In this document: positions 47,901 through 53,565 of the stretch, piece after piece
How the letters are laid out: each line of letters starts with the position of its first letter
Position numbering within the stretch: position 1 is the first letter of the stretch
NCBI GenBank assembly: GCA_016935555.1
Contig: JAFGQR010000041.1
Coordinates: forward strand, 47,084 to 111,083
DNA: 64,000 nt
Direction of reading: 5' to 3'
Origin: Verrucomicrobiota bacterium
GTDB taxonomy: Bacteria; Verrucomicrobiota; Verrucomicrobiia; Limisphaerales; JAFGQR01
The notes under the pieces: model-generated
The model's database searches: none
Seen by the model: the letters and a program-made list of their open reading frames with translations, nothing else
Told to the model about the DNA's origin: nothing
Translations under genes and position numbers: made by a program

Positions 47901-50256
47901 GCCCAACCCGGCACCCTCGGCCGGCACGGGACAACACATTGTGATCAACGAGGTGCTCGCCAAGAACATCGACATCGATCTGACCCACATCTTCGGCCCC
48001 ACCCTGCTTGATCCCACCCCGGAGTGGATCGAATTGTACAATCCCACCCCCGACGACGTCGAACTCGAGGAATACAGCCTGAGCGATGACGCCTCCCAGC
48101 CCGCCAAATACGCGTTGCGAGGCATCACCATTCCCTCCCAAGGACACATCGTCCTCATGGCCAATGGCAATGCGCCAGCGTCGGACTTTAACACCGGCTT
48201 CGGCATCAAAGCCAACGGCGACACCCTCTACCTGTTCGACAAACCCCGCAACGGCGGCGCCCTTCTCGACTCCGTCACCTACGGCGTCCAGGCCCGCGAT
48301 TTCTCCATCGGCCGCGTGCCGGACGGCGGCACCAACTGGGCGCTCACGGTCGCGTCGCCCCAGAGCGCCAACATCGTCGTCACCACCTTCGGCGACCCCA
48401 TGCAGTTGCGCATCAACGAATGGCTCGCCAATCCGCCACCGGGCGGCGACGATTGGATTGAACTCTTCAATCCCGGCCTCCAGCCCGTGTCCTTGAGCGG
48501 CCTCTACCTCACCGACGACCTCCGCACCCCCGAAAGCCGCACCAAATTCCAAATCGCCCCCCTCTCGTTCATCGGTACCGACCTCTACGGCTTCGAACGG
48601 TTCATCGCCGACGACAACGCCGGCCCCGAAAACCCCGATCACACCAACTTCAAACTCAGCGCCGACGGCGAATCCATCGGCCTCTTCCTCAACGCCGACA
48701 ACCCCGTCGATCACCTCGCCTTCGGCCCCCAGTTCGAGAACCTGTCCCAAGGCCGCCTGCCCGACGGCACCACCAACCTCGCACTTTTCCCCAAAGGCGG
48801 CACGCCCGGCGACGCCAATTACCTGCCGCTAACCACTGTTCTCATCAGCGAAGTCCTCAGCCACTCCAATACCAATGCCCTCGAAGACGCCCTCGAAGTG
48901 CAAAACGCCTCCCCCGCCCCCGTCGACCTCGGCGGCTGGTACCTCAGCGATGCCGAACGCGACCTCAAAAAGTTCCGCATCCCCAGCCCCACCGTGGTCG
49001 CCCCCGGCGGATTTGCCGTGTTTTACGAATACCAGTTCAACGCCAACCCCGACGACCCCGGCAGTTTCTCGTTCGACTCCGCCAGGGGCGACCAGGTCTT
49101 CCTCTCCACCGCCGACGCCCAGGGCAATCTCACCGGCTACCGCGCCACCGCCGAATTCGACGCCGCCGCACGCGACGTCTCCTTCGGCGTCTACACCAAC
49201 CGCGCCACCAACGCGCTGTTCGTGGCCATGAGCCGCCGCAGCTTCGGCATGGACAACCCCGAAACCCCCGCCGAATTCCGCACCGGCACCGGCGCCCCCA
49301 ACCCTTATCCCCGCGTCGGGCCGGTCGTCCTGAGCGAAATCATGTACCACCCCCCCGACGACGACGGCGTCGACAATGTCCGCGACGAGTTCATCGAACT
49401 CTACAACCCCACCGACAACCCCGTCCCGCTCTTCGATCCCGCCTTTCCCAACCACACCTGGCGCTTGCGCGACGGCGTCCGATTCGATTTCCCCACCAAC
49501 CTCACCCTCGCCGCCCGCGATTACCTGCTCGTCGTCAGCTTCGACCCGCTCCAGGACACCAATTCGCTCGCGGCATTCCGCGCCGCGTACCACCTCCCCG
49601 CCAACGCCCAGCTCGCCGGCCCTTACACCGGCAAACTCGACAACGGCGGCGAACGCATCGACCTCTGCCGACCCGACTCGCCCGAGCCGCCGGGCGACCC
49701 CGACGCCGGTTACGTGCCCTACATCCTCGTCGAACGGGTGGACTATGACGACGCCGCACCGTGGCCCGACGGCATGGTGGACGGCGGCGGCTGGTCGCTC
49801 CAACGCCTCGAACCCGGCGACTTCGGCAACGACCCCTTCAGCTGGTTCGCCGCCTCCCCCACCCCGGGCCCCCAAGCCATCCTCGACACCGACGCCGATG
49901 GCATGCCCGACGCGTGGGAACTCGCCTACGGACTCGTGCCCGGCATCAACGACGCCCTCGACGACTTCGACGGCGACGGCATGACCAACCTCGACGAGTT
50001 CCACGCGGGCACCCTCCCCAATGATCCCCAAAGTCAGCTGGCAGTCACCTTGTCCCTTGCTGCCCCCGTCCGACTCGCCTTCGTCGCCATGCCCGATCGC
50101 GCCTACGTCGTCGAATACCGCGATTCCCTGACCGACGGCGATTGGACGCCGCTCAGCGCCGTGCCCGCCCAGCCCACCCAACGCACCGAAGTCGTCTTCG
50201 ATCCCGATAGTGTGCACACCCGGTTCTACCGTGTTCAACTCATCCAGACCCCTTAG
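35998..50256 (+). CDS. Giant secreted mosaic protein (about 4750 residues): Big repeats, CotH, beta-helix, LTDs
   Basis: Signal peptide MNMKRIATGCLQGLALALGL. By residue: a pre-peptidase-C-terminal-like domain (about 22-155); 14 bacterial Ig repeats in blocks 3+3+5+2+1 (about 165-2220), each with ITSPADGA-, VEFYxGxxxLGxD- and VATDNxGxxxTSA-type motifs; three galactose-binding-like modules between them (about 440, 1598 and 1957 onward; WRYLDNGTDQGT, FDDSAWASGPAQLGYG); one LamG (about 898-1137); two SbsA-type Ig domains (about 2220-2418; LTVNFAEPVTGV); LTD1; an Fn3-like domain; a CotH-like domain (about 2741-3124; GSYLFLEPIGGEW, VAHDFDTTLGMGDGD); a right-handed beta-helix (about 3224-3598); six further LTDs (about 3695-4612; WINELLARNE, RINEWLA, VINEVLA, LSEIMYHPP); a calcium motif (DTDADGMPDAWE); and the shared C-terminal module ending RFYRVQLIQTP. 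An upstream in-frame ATG at 35941 is less likely. Probably a surface adhesin or matrix protein. Confidence 0.86.
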   Translation: MNMKRIATGCLQGLALALGLNLAAAPANDHFADRLPLRGLMVSTAGHNTNATRELGEPDHWPGTGDRSVWWTWTAPSDGPVSITTSNSSFDTLLAVYTGPSVSNLTLVANNDDAPGIWPRSGVQFAAAAGTAYQVAVDGFGRPDSASGSIQLNIAGTPPANPVLPPVASLTRPADAAVLRIGDIELAAEAHDDDGRIVQVEFYQGDTRLGQDTAHPYAFTWSNVPVGQYALHVVATDDTGMATTSAVAQVSVVVNPPPLVRLTAPTNTQSFVVPLHLVIQADAEDDDGLQGVAFFVGDTVLGYDTNAPYSLVRSNVLAGVYALKAVAVDTLDALGTSAVVHITVTGNYPPTVTLTNPPHGAAYAAPATISLGAAVADLDGTVEKVEYYQGNARLMEATNPPFTAVWANVSTGQYVLRAVATDNGGVLATSPPVSITVTQQVFTVTNLLIADNAVWRYLDNGTDQGTLWVGTNFDDSAWASGPAQLGYGDGDEATVVGYGGNANAKYTTTYFRHSFVLTNAATYTNLAMEMIRDDGAVVYLNGAEVFRSDNVPLGQNYLTLTTSTPSEPIQPDLADWDPAFLIEGTNVVAVEIHQHAPDSSDISMALALVGISDTYVSNGPPTLTLISPTNGAQLTVPTDLVLRADAEDDFGIVRVEFYDGPAKLGQAATYPYQFTLTNALAGVYDIHAVAIDIFGVAVTSAVAQVTVTGNYAPFVAIATPADGTTAVAPAGFIVEADAVDLDGIVTRVEFYQGATWLGETNQAPYRVAWTEVGVGTYTLTAVATDNSGQTRTSAVVTVSVALNTPPQVALVTPAPNEAFIDTESIVLQAAATDTDDGVGLVEFFMGATLLGQDMASPFEFTWSGMATGTYWLSAVATDVGGLQATSAPVRVVVVDASRAFGGLGFDGADDHVTFGLAAPLGLAQFTVETWFKWRGTGTTANTGGGGVNALPLVAKGRGESDANNLDMNYFLGLDPVTRVLVADLEQGAVPPPGSPGLNQPVRGVTPVIPNVWHHAAVTYDGTQWHLFLDGALETNVYVGQPPRSDSIQHASLATALNSEGAPSGYFGGVLDEVRIWNYPRTPGQVASNWTQKIEAEAGLVGRWSLDETNGTVAADSSGSGVHGTLVNEPFWTLGYSFASPPHVDITSPLAGAVFLAPVTIHIAASATDDDGTVARVEFFADDARLGEAPSAPYVLDWAATAPAFVTLTAVATDNAGLATTSAPVTILVENAIVQLTSPSQHARFVIPDPVPLAAAVSDTNGVIARVEFLDGETVIAQSTSPPFAASWVGASWGPHRLCAVAVNAGGIRSTSAVFDILVVSNLAPAVVIASPVNDAWFYAPVDVTVTVLAEDSDGSITNVVFYANGNLFAEDNTRPYRPVWAQPALGTYDLQAVAFDNRGLAATSAVVRVAILSNTPPAIALTSPPDGRGYFAPAVVALEAAATDTDGVLRVDFFSGTNRLGGATNAPFQFVWSPVPIGDYLLHAVATDAYGLAGTSAVVSITVTNNDPPAVTLLQPTNNAIFTDLDTVTILATATDMDGIAQVDFYADNSPLSSDDTSPYEYPWSRPPGGGHSLVAVATDAVGLRSTSAPVSISVIGSVPFTNTLITFGAGWKYLDNGTDQGTAWSAPGFDDSAWAAGPAELGYGESDQATTVSFGPDQNNVYITTYFRHAFLVDDPAPFEFLNLRLKHDDGAVVYLNGTEIYRVNLPSGTITSQTRAPNTAENSLVAGSASVSLLAAGTNVVAVEMHQQSPTSSDLSFDFQLEAVFNNVLPTVLLTSPPHQAVFDAPADVPLAATAFDTGGALALVEFFVDGEKVGEDPTAPYEFLWTNVAVGGDFALSAQATDNLGGVTLSPTVLITVNGNRRPTARITSPADGAAYVVPATVPITVAAEDPDGAVTNVAFYANGLKLGDAAAAPFRYDWSNAVIGDYVLRVLATDNLGLSVTSAPVAVTLAQTPPPQTLIPWGALWRYLDNGSNPGATWVATNFNDATWAQGYAQLGYGESDQATTVGYGPDSYNKYPATFFRHSFVIADASLYKSLSLDLIMDDGAVVYINGQEAFRGHMPGGTITYRTWASANGENTQAATNLPATLLQTGTNVVAVEVHQDEGDSSDISFDLQLIGNTTNALPLVSITSPADQAVFTEPATFTLTASATDRDGSVTNVQFYQDTLLLGEDSTAPYSLYWPNLTADRYNFTAVATDNLGASSTSAVVQVFVVVSTAPTVESFVPAEGPVDSLTQLTVNFAEPVTGVDAADLLVNGAPAVAVAGSSTTYTFFFPQPAEGVVEVSWAEHHGIVDREDPPKPFSGRAPGDTARYQLTDTLPPAIVAVAPVPGATVPELTRIRLVFSEPVGGVQAADLLLNGIPASAVDGSLAGPYEFTVVSPSAGLVDIAWAANHGIHDFAAAQNAFVPDPWTYALHAPVIESGILIHEIMYHPASEEPREEYIELYNTNAASVSLAGWTVTGGIDFTFPDVSISARGYLVVAADLATFQAKYPAVPNVVGGWEGQLSNNDDNLRLRNALGDVVNEVHYADEGDFAVRQRGAYDRGYYGWAWYAPHDGYATNTANNQVESNKSLELVNPALPNNHGQNWAPSTPANGTPGQPNSATVADIAPLVCEVAHFPPVPLATDAVTITARIVDENPAGPASLTLYNRNAGSTSPPNFTAIPMFDDGQNGDGLAGDGVYGAVLPAAAAGTIVEYYVSATDSGGRTRTWPAAARQLDGSFAQTANAQYRVDNETVANAMPMYRVILTAAEYQELQNMLSSQPNSDAEMNCTFITVNGTGADVRHRCGIRNRGAGSRSRSPHNYRINVPKDNRWKDLSELNLNANFIHLQLLCSTLALKGELPVAAARAVQLRINGTNPARSGEPVNGSSTGSGFGSYLFLEPIGGEWAGLHFPDDPNGNVYRASRYPWTANLDYQGASPATYLGLGYTKVSNQSANDWSDLIALTYALSPNTPDANYVATVRQHVNVDQWLRYFAFCNFVNYNESALCNGVGDDYAMYRGIRDPRFLLVAHDFDTTLGMGDGDRLPNPTTSIWRMVDSPRSTDPASRANFLTRFMRHNEFAPVYLKEYKRLLDTVFSPEIFNPTADQVLGGWVPDATQIAPIKTFLLNRRTGVLAQFQTNYSVSIPLGQSGSYYVANAPVITSITGYGNVLETRAVHVNGVPAVWTAWNGNWTAGNVALNPGVNALLVQWLGDEGAELRRQTLDVWYDDGSLAAVPASIAEDLSLTAAGGPYQVSANVTVQAGATLTIEPGATLYFGQGTSMNIEGALVAEGTDTRHIRLTRQPGTTATWGGIAFNDTLADNRLAYVDMEYASTGDPIDADNSRLLLDHVTWTGTTRTIVDMNMSSVIIRNCVFPTIADNEAVHGTGMRADGYVILEGNYFGGTTGYSDIIDFTGGQRPGPIIQILNNLFNGGSDDALDLDATDAHIEGNTFLNIHQDAARDSGSYAIATDTGAAVTVVRNLFYNNDHALLLKNGASAVFDNNTVVLIRTNPPSAVPASVICFGEPQRPGVTGGAGATLDGNIFWDIDANRHFLFFTNGAMFLSVNHSILSGTNHPGTGNSRLDPRFVNPTGDFQLRSDSPARGTGPNGLDMGAYVPAGPTLTGEPLSPTPATTATLTVAGPGITDYQYRVNDGVYQPETSVTNPIVLTGLTNGVYTVYVVGKTSAGVWQDLALPTASRTWSVSATASGLWINELLARNETIAIQGEHPDLVELVNRGSQPVDLKDFSLTDDLQDPRQFTFPPGTVLGPGKYLVLYADNENTPPGLHLGFGLAQDGDALHLFSPQGQRLDFVVFGLQVADLSVGRRENGEWGLTRPTFGEANVAVPVGAADVLRINEWLAAGPSAGTPDFIELYNPNTAPAALGGLYLTDAPETCQNLHAIAPLSYINAGGYALFLADNNPDAGPSHLGFALAAEHGLIGLLAPDLAAIDVIAYGPQTNSIAMGRSPNGTTNVTFFATATPGSPNPAPSAGTGQHIVINEVLAKNIDIDLTHIFGPTLLDPTPEWIELYNPTPDDVELEEYSLSDDASQPAKYALRGITIPSQGHIVLMANGNAPASDFNTGFGIKANGDTLYLFDKPRNGGALLDSVTYGVQARDFSIGRVPDGGTNWALTVASPQSANIVVTTFGDPMQLRINEWLANPPPGGDDWIELFNPGLQPVSLSGLYLTDDLRTPESRTKFQIAPLSFIGTDLYGFERFIADDNAGPENPDHTNFKLSADGESIGLFLNADNPVDHLAFGPQFENLSQGRLPDGTTNLALFPKGGTPGDANYLPLTTVLISEVLSHSNTNALEDALEVQNASPAPVDLGGWYLSDAERDLKKFRIPSPTVVAPGGFAVFYEYQFNANPDDPGSFSFDSARGDQVFLSTADAQGNLTGYRATAEFDAAARDVSFGVYTNRATNALFVAMSRRSFGMDNPETPAEFRTGTGAPNPYPRVGPVVLSEIMYHPPDDDGVDNVRDEFIELYNPTDNPVPLFDPAFPNHTWRLRDGVRFDFPTNLTLAARDYLLVVSFDPLQDTNSLAAFRAAYHLPANAQLAGPYTGKLDNGGERIDLCRPDSPEPPGDPDAGYVPYILVERVDYDDAAPWPDGMVDGGGWSLQRLEPGDFGNDPFSWFAASPTPGPQAILDTDADGMPDAWELAYGLVPGINDALDDFDGDGMTNLDEFHAGTLPNDPQSQLAVTLSLAAPVRLAFVAMPDRAYVVEYRDSLTDGDWTPLSAVPAQPTQRTEVVFDPDSVHTRFYRVQLIQTP
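36490..42655 (+). repeat. Fourteen bacterial-Ig repeat units within the giant gene
   Basis: Units of about 270 bases begin near 36490, 36763, 37036, 37857, 38131, 38404, 39418, 39691, 39958, 40240, 40510, 41310, 41581 and 42387. They are interrupted by three galactose-binding-like modules (37316-37850, 40790-41300, 41868-42380) and one LamG (38690-39410). The unit code is diverged at DNA level, so the expansion is old. Units share a start like N-x-P-P-x-V-x-L-T-x-P and an end like TSAVVxVxVTG. Confidence 0.8.
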
Positions 50257-50304
50257 GGTCCGTGCAAAAATTACTTCCGAATTTATTTTTGCACGGACCC
50301 TTAG
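50252..50304 (+). terminator. Long hairpin containing the stop codon of the giant gene
   Basis: A 17-bp perfect stem (50255-50271 with 50285-50301) closes a 13-base loop; three further outer positions pair with one mismatch. The left arm begins inside the TAG stop at 50254-50256. The A-run on the left arm and T-run on the right arm lie inside the stem, so on either strand the hairpin ends in GC-rich rather than T-rich sequence, which is not the classical terminator layout. A third copy of the AGGTCCG motif follows at 50303-50309. Confidence 0.45.
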
Positions 50305-50362
50305 GTCCGCCCGGGAATAACCGCCGATTGGAATGGAGCGTCGCTCCTGCCCTTGGATGGCC

Positions 50363-52207
50363 ATGAACCCGCAGAATGCCCTTTGGACAGCCTTGATCCT
50401 CCTCTTGGCGCCCTCCCCGGCTACGACCGCCCCCGCTCCAGCCGCCTCCTCTCAACCTGATCCACGCAACTTCGCCAATGGCCGCCTCATTCCCGACGAA
50501 GGCTACTGCGACCAACCGCGGATCGTGGTGACCCGCGACGGCACGTGGGTGTGCCTCCTGACCACCGGCCCCGCCCACGAAGGCGCCTCCGGACAACACA
50601 TCGCCGCCACCCGCAGTCATGACCGCGGCCAAACCTGGTCGCCTCTTGTGGAGGTCGAGTCGGCCCAGGACCCGAACAAGTCGTCCTATGCCCTTGCCTT
50701 CGTCACCCCCGGCGACCGGATCTGGGCGATCTACTGTTACAACGGCGACGGCATCAACACGTTGCCGGACGGAAAATCCATCCGCGACGACATGCAGGGC
50801 TGGCTCTGCGCCCGCTTCTCCGACGACCAGGGCCGATCCTGGTCCCGGCGCCAGCGGCTGCCCATGCGCCTGACCGCCGCCGACCGCAGCAACGACTGGC
50901 AAGGCCGGCTCCAAATGTTCTGGGCCACCGGCACGCCCACCCTCATCGGGCAGTCGGTCGTGTTCGGCTTCACCAAGCTCGGCCGTTACCTGCTCCACGA
51001 CGGCGAAGGCTGGTTCTACCGCTCCGACAATGTCCTCGCCGACCCCGACCCGGACTCGATCCAGTGGCAACTGCTGCCGGACGGCGACCATGGCGTGCGC
51101 GCCCCCGAGTTCGGTTCCGTGCAGGAGGAGTTCGACGTCGTCTCCCTGGATGGCGACGATCTCTTCACGGTGTACCGCACCGCCCTCGGCCACGCCGCAT
51201 GTGCCTACAGCCGTGACGGCGGCCATTCCTGGGAAAAACCGGATGCCTTGCGCTACACCCCCGGCGGCCGCATCATGAAACACCCCCGCGCCTGCGCCAA
51301 AATCTGGAAAACACGCGCGGGCCGCTACCTGCTGTGGTATCACCACAACGGCACCACCACCTACAACAACGGCCCCAACGCCGGCAGCCGCAACCTGGCC
51401 TGGCTGAGCGCAGGCACCCTCCGCCAGGGCCGCCTCCACTGGTCCCAGCCCGAACTGGTCGCCTACGTCGACGGCGGCCTGGAAGGATGCAGCTACCCGG
51501 ACCTGATCGAGGACGGCCACCGCTTCCACATCGCCGCCACCCAAAAAACCGAAGCCAGAGTCTTGGACGTCGCCCCGGATCTCCTCGACGGATTGTGGCG
51601 CCAACACGACTGCCGAGAGGTCGCCACCCGTGGACTCGTTCTCGCGCTTGCAGGCTCCGCTTGCGCCGCAGGCCGCGAAAGCCGCGTCCCAAAACTCCCC
51701 TCCCTCTGCGCCTTCACCCGCGAACGCACCCTGGCCCTCCACGGCCGCGGCGGGTTCACCCTCGAGACGCGCGTGCGCTTCGATGACCTCGCTCCCGGCC
51801 AGGTGCTGCTCGATGCGCGAACCGTCGGCGGCACCGGCTACGCTCTCACCACCACCGAGCGCCGCACCGTTCGCCTCGACCTCTGCGACGGCTGGCGGGC
51901 CGCCTCCTGGGAAACGGACCCGGGCCTGCTCCGCACCAACACCCTCCATCACCTCGTCGCCATCGTCGATGGAGGCCCCAAACTCATCGCCTTCGTCCTC
52001 GACGGCCAGCTCGGCGACGGCGGCAACGCCCGCCCCTTCGGCTTCGGCCGGTTCGATCCCGCCTTCAAAGACGTCAGCGGCGCCCCCACCCTCAAGCTCG
52101 CCCCCAGCCTCCGCGGCGCCCTCCTCCAGGTGCGCCTCTACAACCGCGCCCTGCGCGTCAGCGAAGCCGTGGCAAACTTCCGGGCCGAACACCCCGAAAC
52201 GCCGTGA
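50363..52207 (+). CDS. Secreted sialidase-like (BNR/Asp-box) protein with C-terminal LamG-like domain
   Basis: A 614-residue exported protein with signal peptide MNPQNALWTALILLLAPSPA. The N-terminal six-bladed-propeller region has three clear Asp boxes (SHDRGQTW near residue 85, SDDQGRSW near 153, SRDGGHSW near 283) and the opening QPRIVVTRDGTWVCLLTT typical of sialidase-family proteins. A C-terminal laminin-G/concanavalin-like domain (about 450-614) shows GGFTLETRVRFDDL, LDARTVGGTGYALTT and HHLVAIVDGG. Such architectures in Verrucomicrobiota are usually annotated as exo-alpha-sialidase, but true sialidase activity needs an arginine triad I cannot verify here, and other glycosidase activities are possible. 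It starts about 60 bases beyond the hairpin at the end of the giant gene. Confidence 0.82.
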   Translation: MNPQNALWTALILLLAPSPATTAPAPAASSQPDPRNFANGRLIPDEGYCDQPRIVVTRDGTWVCLLTTGPAHEGASGQHIAATRSHDRGQTWSPLVEVESAQDPNKSSYALAFVTPGDRIWAIYCYNGDGINTLPDGKSIRDDMQGWLCARFSDDQGRSWSRRQRLPMRLTAADRSNDWQGRLQMFWATGTPTLIGQSVVFGFTKLGRYLLHDGEGWFYRSDNVLADPDPDSIQWQLLPDGDHGVRAPEFGSVQEEFDVVSLDGDDLFTVYRTALGHAACAYSRDGGHSWEKPDALRYTPGGRIMKHPRACAKIWKTRAGRYLLWYHHNGTTTYNNGPNAGSRNLAWLSAGTLRQGRLHWSQPELVAYVDGGLEGCSYPDLIEDGHRFHIAATQKTEARVLDVAPDLLDGLWRQHDCREVATRGLVLALAGSACAAGRESRVPKLPSLCAFTRERTLALHGRGGFTLETRVRFDDLAPGQVLLDARTVGGTGYALTTTERRTVRLDLCDGWRAASWETDPGLLRTNTLHHLVAIVDGGPKLIAFVLDGQLGDGGNARPFGFGRFDPAFKDVSGAPTLKLAPSLRGALLQVRLYNRALRVSEAVANFRAEHPETP

Positions 52208-52314
52208 CGGAATCCTCGATGGTTCCAAGGGCTGCACGCTGACGCGGTTTGCCCGGCCGTCGAAACGCCGCCTCCCATGCCGTCGTGCGTTTGCGCGGGA
52301 GCGTCGGGATGCGG

Positions 52315-52671
52315 CTACCGGAACGTGCGCATGAACACCTCGCCGATGGCCGTCCAAAGCTGTTGGCCGGAAAAGGGCTTCAGGACGACGCAGTCGATTT
52401 GATCGAGCGCGTCGGAGGGAAAACAGCCTGTCAGCAGAATGACGGGCACGCCGGGGTAGAACGACTTGATCACCCGGGCCAGTTGCCGGCCATTCATCCC
52501 CCGCATCAGATAGTCCGTCACCACCAAATCAAAGGACTCCGTCTCGAACTTCGCCAGTGCCTCGTCGGCGCCGTTCGCACCTTCGACAACACACCCGTTC
52601 GCGGTGAGCATCTGCGTCACGCACTCGCGCACCGGGCGATCGTCATCCACCACCAGTATTCGCGTCGACAT
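52315..52671 (-). CDS. Single-domain response regulator (CheY-like receiver)
   Basis: A 118-residue stand-alone receiver. The acidic pocket is ILVVDDDRPVRE (Asp8-Asp10), the phospho-acceptor is Asp in LVVTDYLMRGMNG (near residue 53), followed by the conserved Thr in VILLTGCF and Lys in VVLKPFSG. No output domain. No kinase is adjacent; it could accept phosphate from the hybrid kinases at 3504-9397 or from an unlinked kinase. It is convergent with the sialidase-like gene (107-base gap, no clear terminator). Confidence 0.92.
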   Translation of the reverse strand: MSTRILVVDDDRPVRECVTQMLTANGCVVEGANGADEALAKFETESFDLVVTDYLMRGMNGRQLARVIKSFYPGVPVILLTGCFPSDALDQIDCVVLKPFSGQQLWTAIGEVFMRTFR

Positions 52672-52869
52672 CCACTAGAACCATCGTCCGCTTGAGGCTT
52701 GTGCCTTAGCGCCTCAGTGCATGGATCAGAGTCGCATCGGCCCCCAATCCGTCCTGCCACCCGCTGCCCGAGACAGGACGCAAGCTCCCCATGCGCGAAC
52801 GAAACCTCGAGGTCCCCGGGCCTGCCGGAGTCCAGTGCTTGAGCGGATGCACACCCTCAAGGGGAAAGT

Positions 52870-52944
52870 CAGGGACGCAGTGAAACGCGTCCCTGCTGCC
52901 CGGACGGGGCTTCGCGAAGGTAGCGACGCGTTCCGCCGCGTCCC
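52870..52944 (+). repeat. Composite palindromic repeat
   Basis: Two 22-base units in opposite orientation, 52872-52893 and 52923-52944, agree at 18 positions when one is reverse-complemented. The first unit is itself a hairpin (CAGGGACGC, 8-base loop, GCGTCCCTG at 52870-52895). CTTCGCGAAG lies between the units at 52910-52919. The structure resembles intergenic BIME-like elements. Confidence 0.5.
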
Positions 52945-53012
52945 ATTTGTCCCCCTTATATCCGGCACCGACCATCCAGGGCCCCACACGGGCCATCGGG
53001 TCTGCCAAGGGG

Positions 53013-53041
53013 TTGACAGTGCCTGGCAGGGTGCGCTAACA
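53013..53041 (+). promoter_or_regulatory. Candidate promoter for the bactofilin gene
   Basis: A perfect TTGACA (53013-53018), a 17-base spacer and CTAACA (53036-53041) as a weak -10. Transcription would begin near 53048, leaving almost no leader before the ATG at 53055 but about 30 bases before the ATG at 53079. Confidence 0.4.
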
Positions 53042-53054
53042 AGGGCGCGGCGTA

Positions 53055-53489
53055 ATGGCACGAGTCAAGCAGACCACTATGACAACAAGCGGATCGGCAT
53101 CGAAGAACGTTCTGGCGGCGGACGTGGAAATCAAGGGCAACCTCAAGTTCAGCGGCGAGCTGGTGTTCGAGGGGAGACTCGACGGGGAGATTCATTCGGA
53201 CGGCGCCCTGCAGCTCGGCGACAATGCGGTCGTCAACGGCAACATCCATGTGGGTTCGGCCGTGGTGCGCGGCAAGATCAACGGCAACGTGTTTGCCAAG
53301 GAGAAACTGGAAATCAAGTCCAAGACGGAACTGTTTGGCGATGTCCGCGCGTCCAAGCTCATCATCGAGGAGGGCGTCACCTTCGTCGGAAAATCCGAGG
53401 TCAACCCCAACAAGGTCACCCCGGCGCCCGCCCCGGTCAAATCCGCGCCCCACAAGGCGGCCGAGCCCCTGCCGGCGGCGGGGCGATAG
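53055..53489 (+). CDS. Bactofilin
   Basis: A 144-residue polymer-forming cytoskeletal protein. The central bactofilin domain (about residues 18-115) is a right-handed beta-helix of short repeats: LAADVEIKGNLKFSGELVFE, GRLDGEIHSDGALQLGDNAV, VNGNIHVGSAVVRGKINGNV, EIKSKTELFGDVRASKLIIE then EGVTFVG. The tails are short: a basic/Ser-Thr N-terminus and a Pro/Ala-rich C-terminus (APAPVKSAPHKAAEPLPAAG). Bactofilins assemble without nucleotide and scaffold envelope or polarity functions. Two starts are possible, 53055 and 53079; the promoter position slightly favours 53079. It is convergent with the radical SAM gene. Confidence 0.93.
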   Translation: MARVKQTTMTTSGSASKNVLAADVEIKGNLKFSGELVFEGRLDGEIHSDGALQLGDNAVVNGNIHVGSAVVRGKINGNVFAKEKLEIKSKTELFGDVRASKLIIEEGVTFVGKSEVNPNKVTPAPAPVKSAPHKAAEPLPAAGR

Positions 53490-53565
53490 GCGGGGCGGAC
53501 AGGACGGGACGCGCGGGGTGGCGAACACCACTTGCCGGCACACCCGCGGCAGCCGCGCGCAAGCG

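Larger units (their letters stand above)
52672..53054. other. Intergenic region, about 380 bases, repeat-rich
   Basis: Between two divergent genes. It holds an inverted-repeat element at 52870-52944 and a candidate promoter for the bactofilin gene at 53013-53041. A 100-codon minus-strand open frame (52706-53008) runs through it, but it crosses the palindromes and has no recognisable protein features, so I treat it as non-coding. Confidence 0.55.

Noticed and set aside
41515..48750. A 2411-codon open frame on the minus strand opposite the giant gene
   Set aside because: Its composition is dominated by Gly, Val, Asp, Glu and Arg with no domain signatures, as expected for the antisense frame of GC-rich repeat code. 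The plus-strand frame carries recognisable domains throughout.
52706..53008. A 100-codon minus-strand frame between the receiver and bactofilin genes
   Set aside because: It runs through the palindromic repeat and the bactofilin promoter region, and shows no fold or family signature.
53490..53565. GGTGG/CACC mini-hairpin between the bactofilin and radical SAM genes as a terminator
   Set aside because: The stem is only about 4-5 bp with no T-run on either strand.
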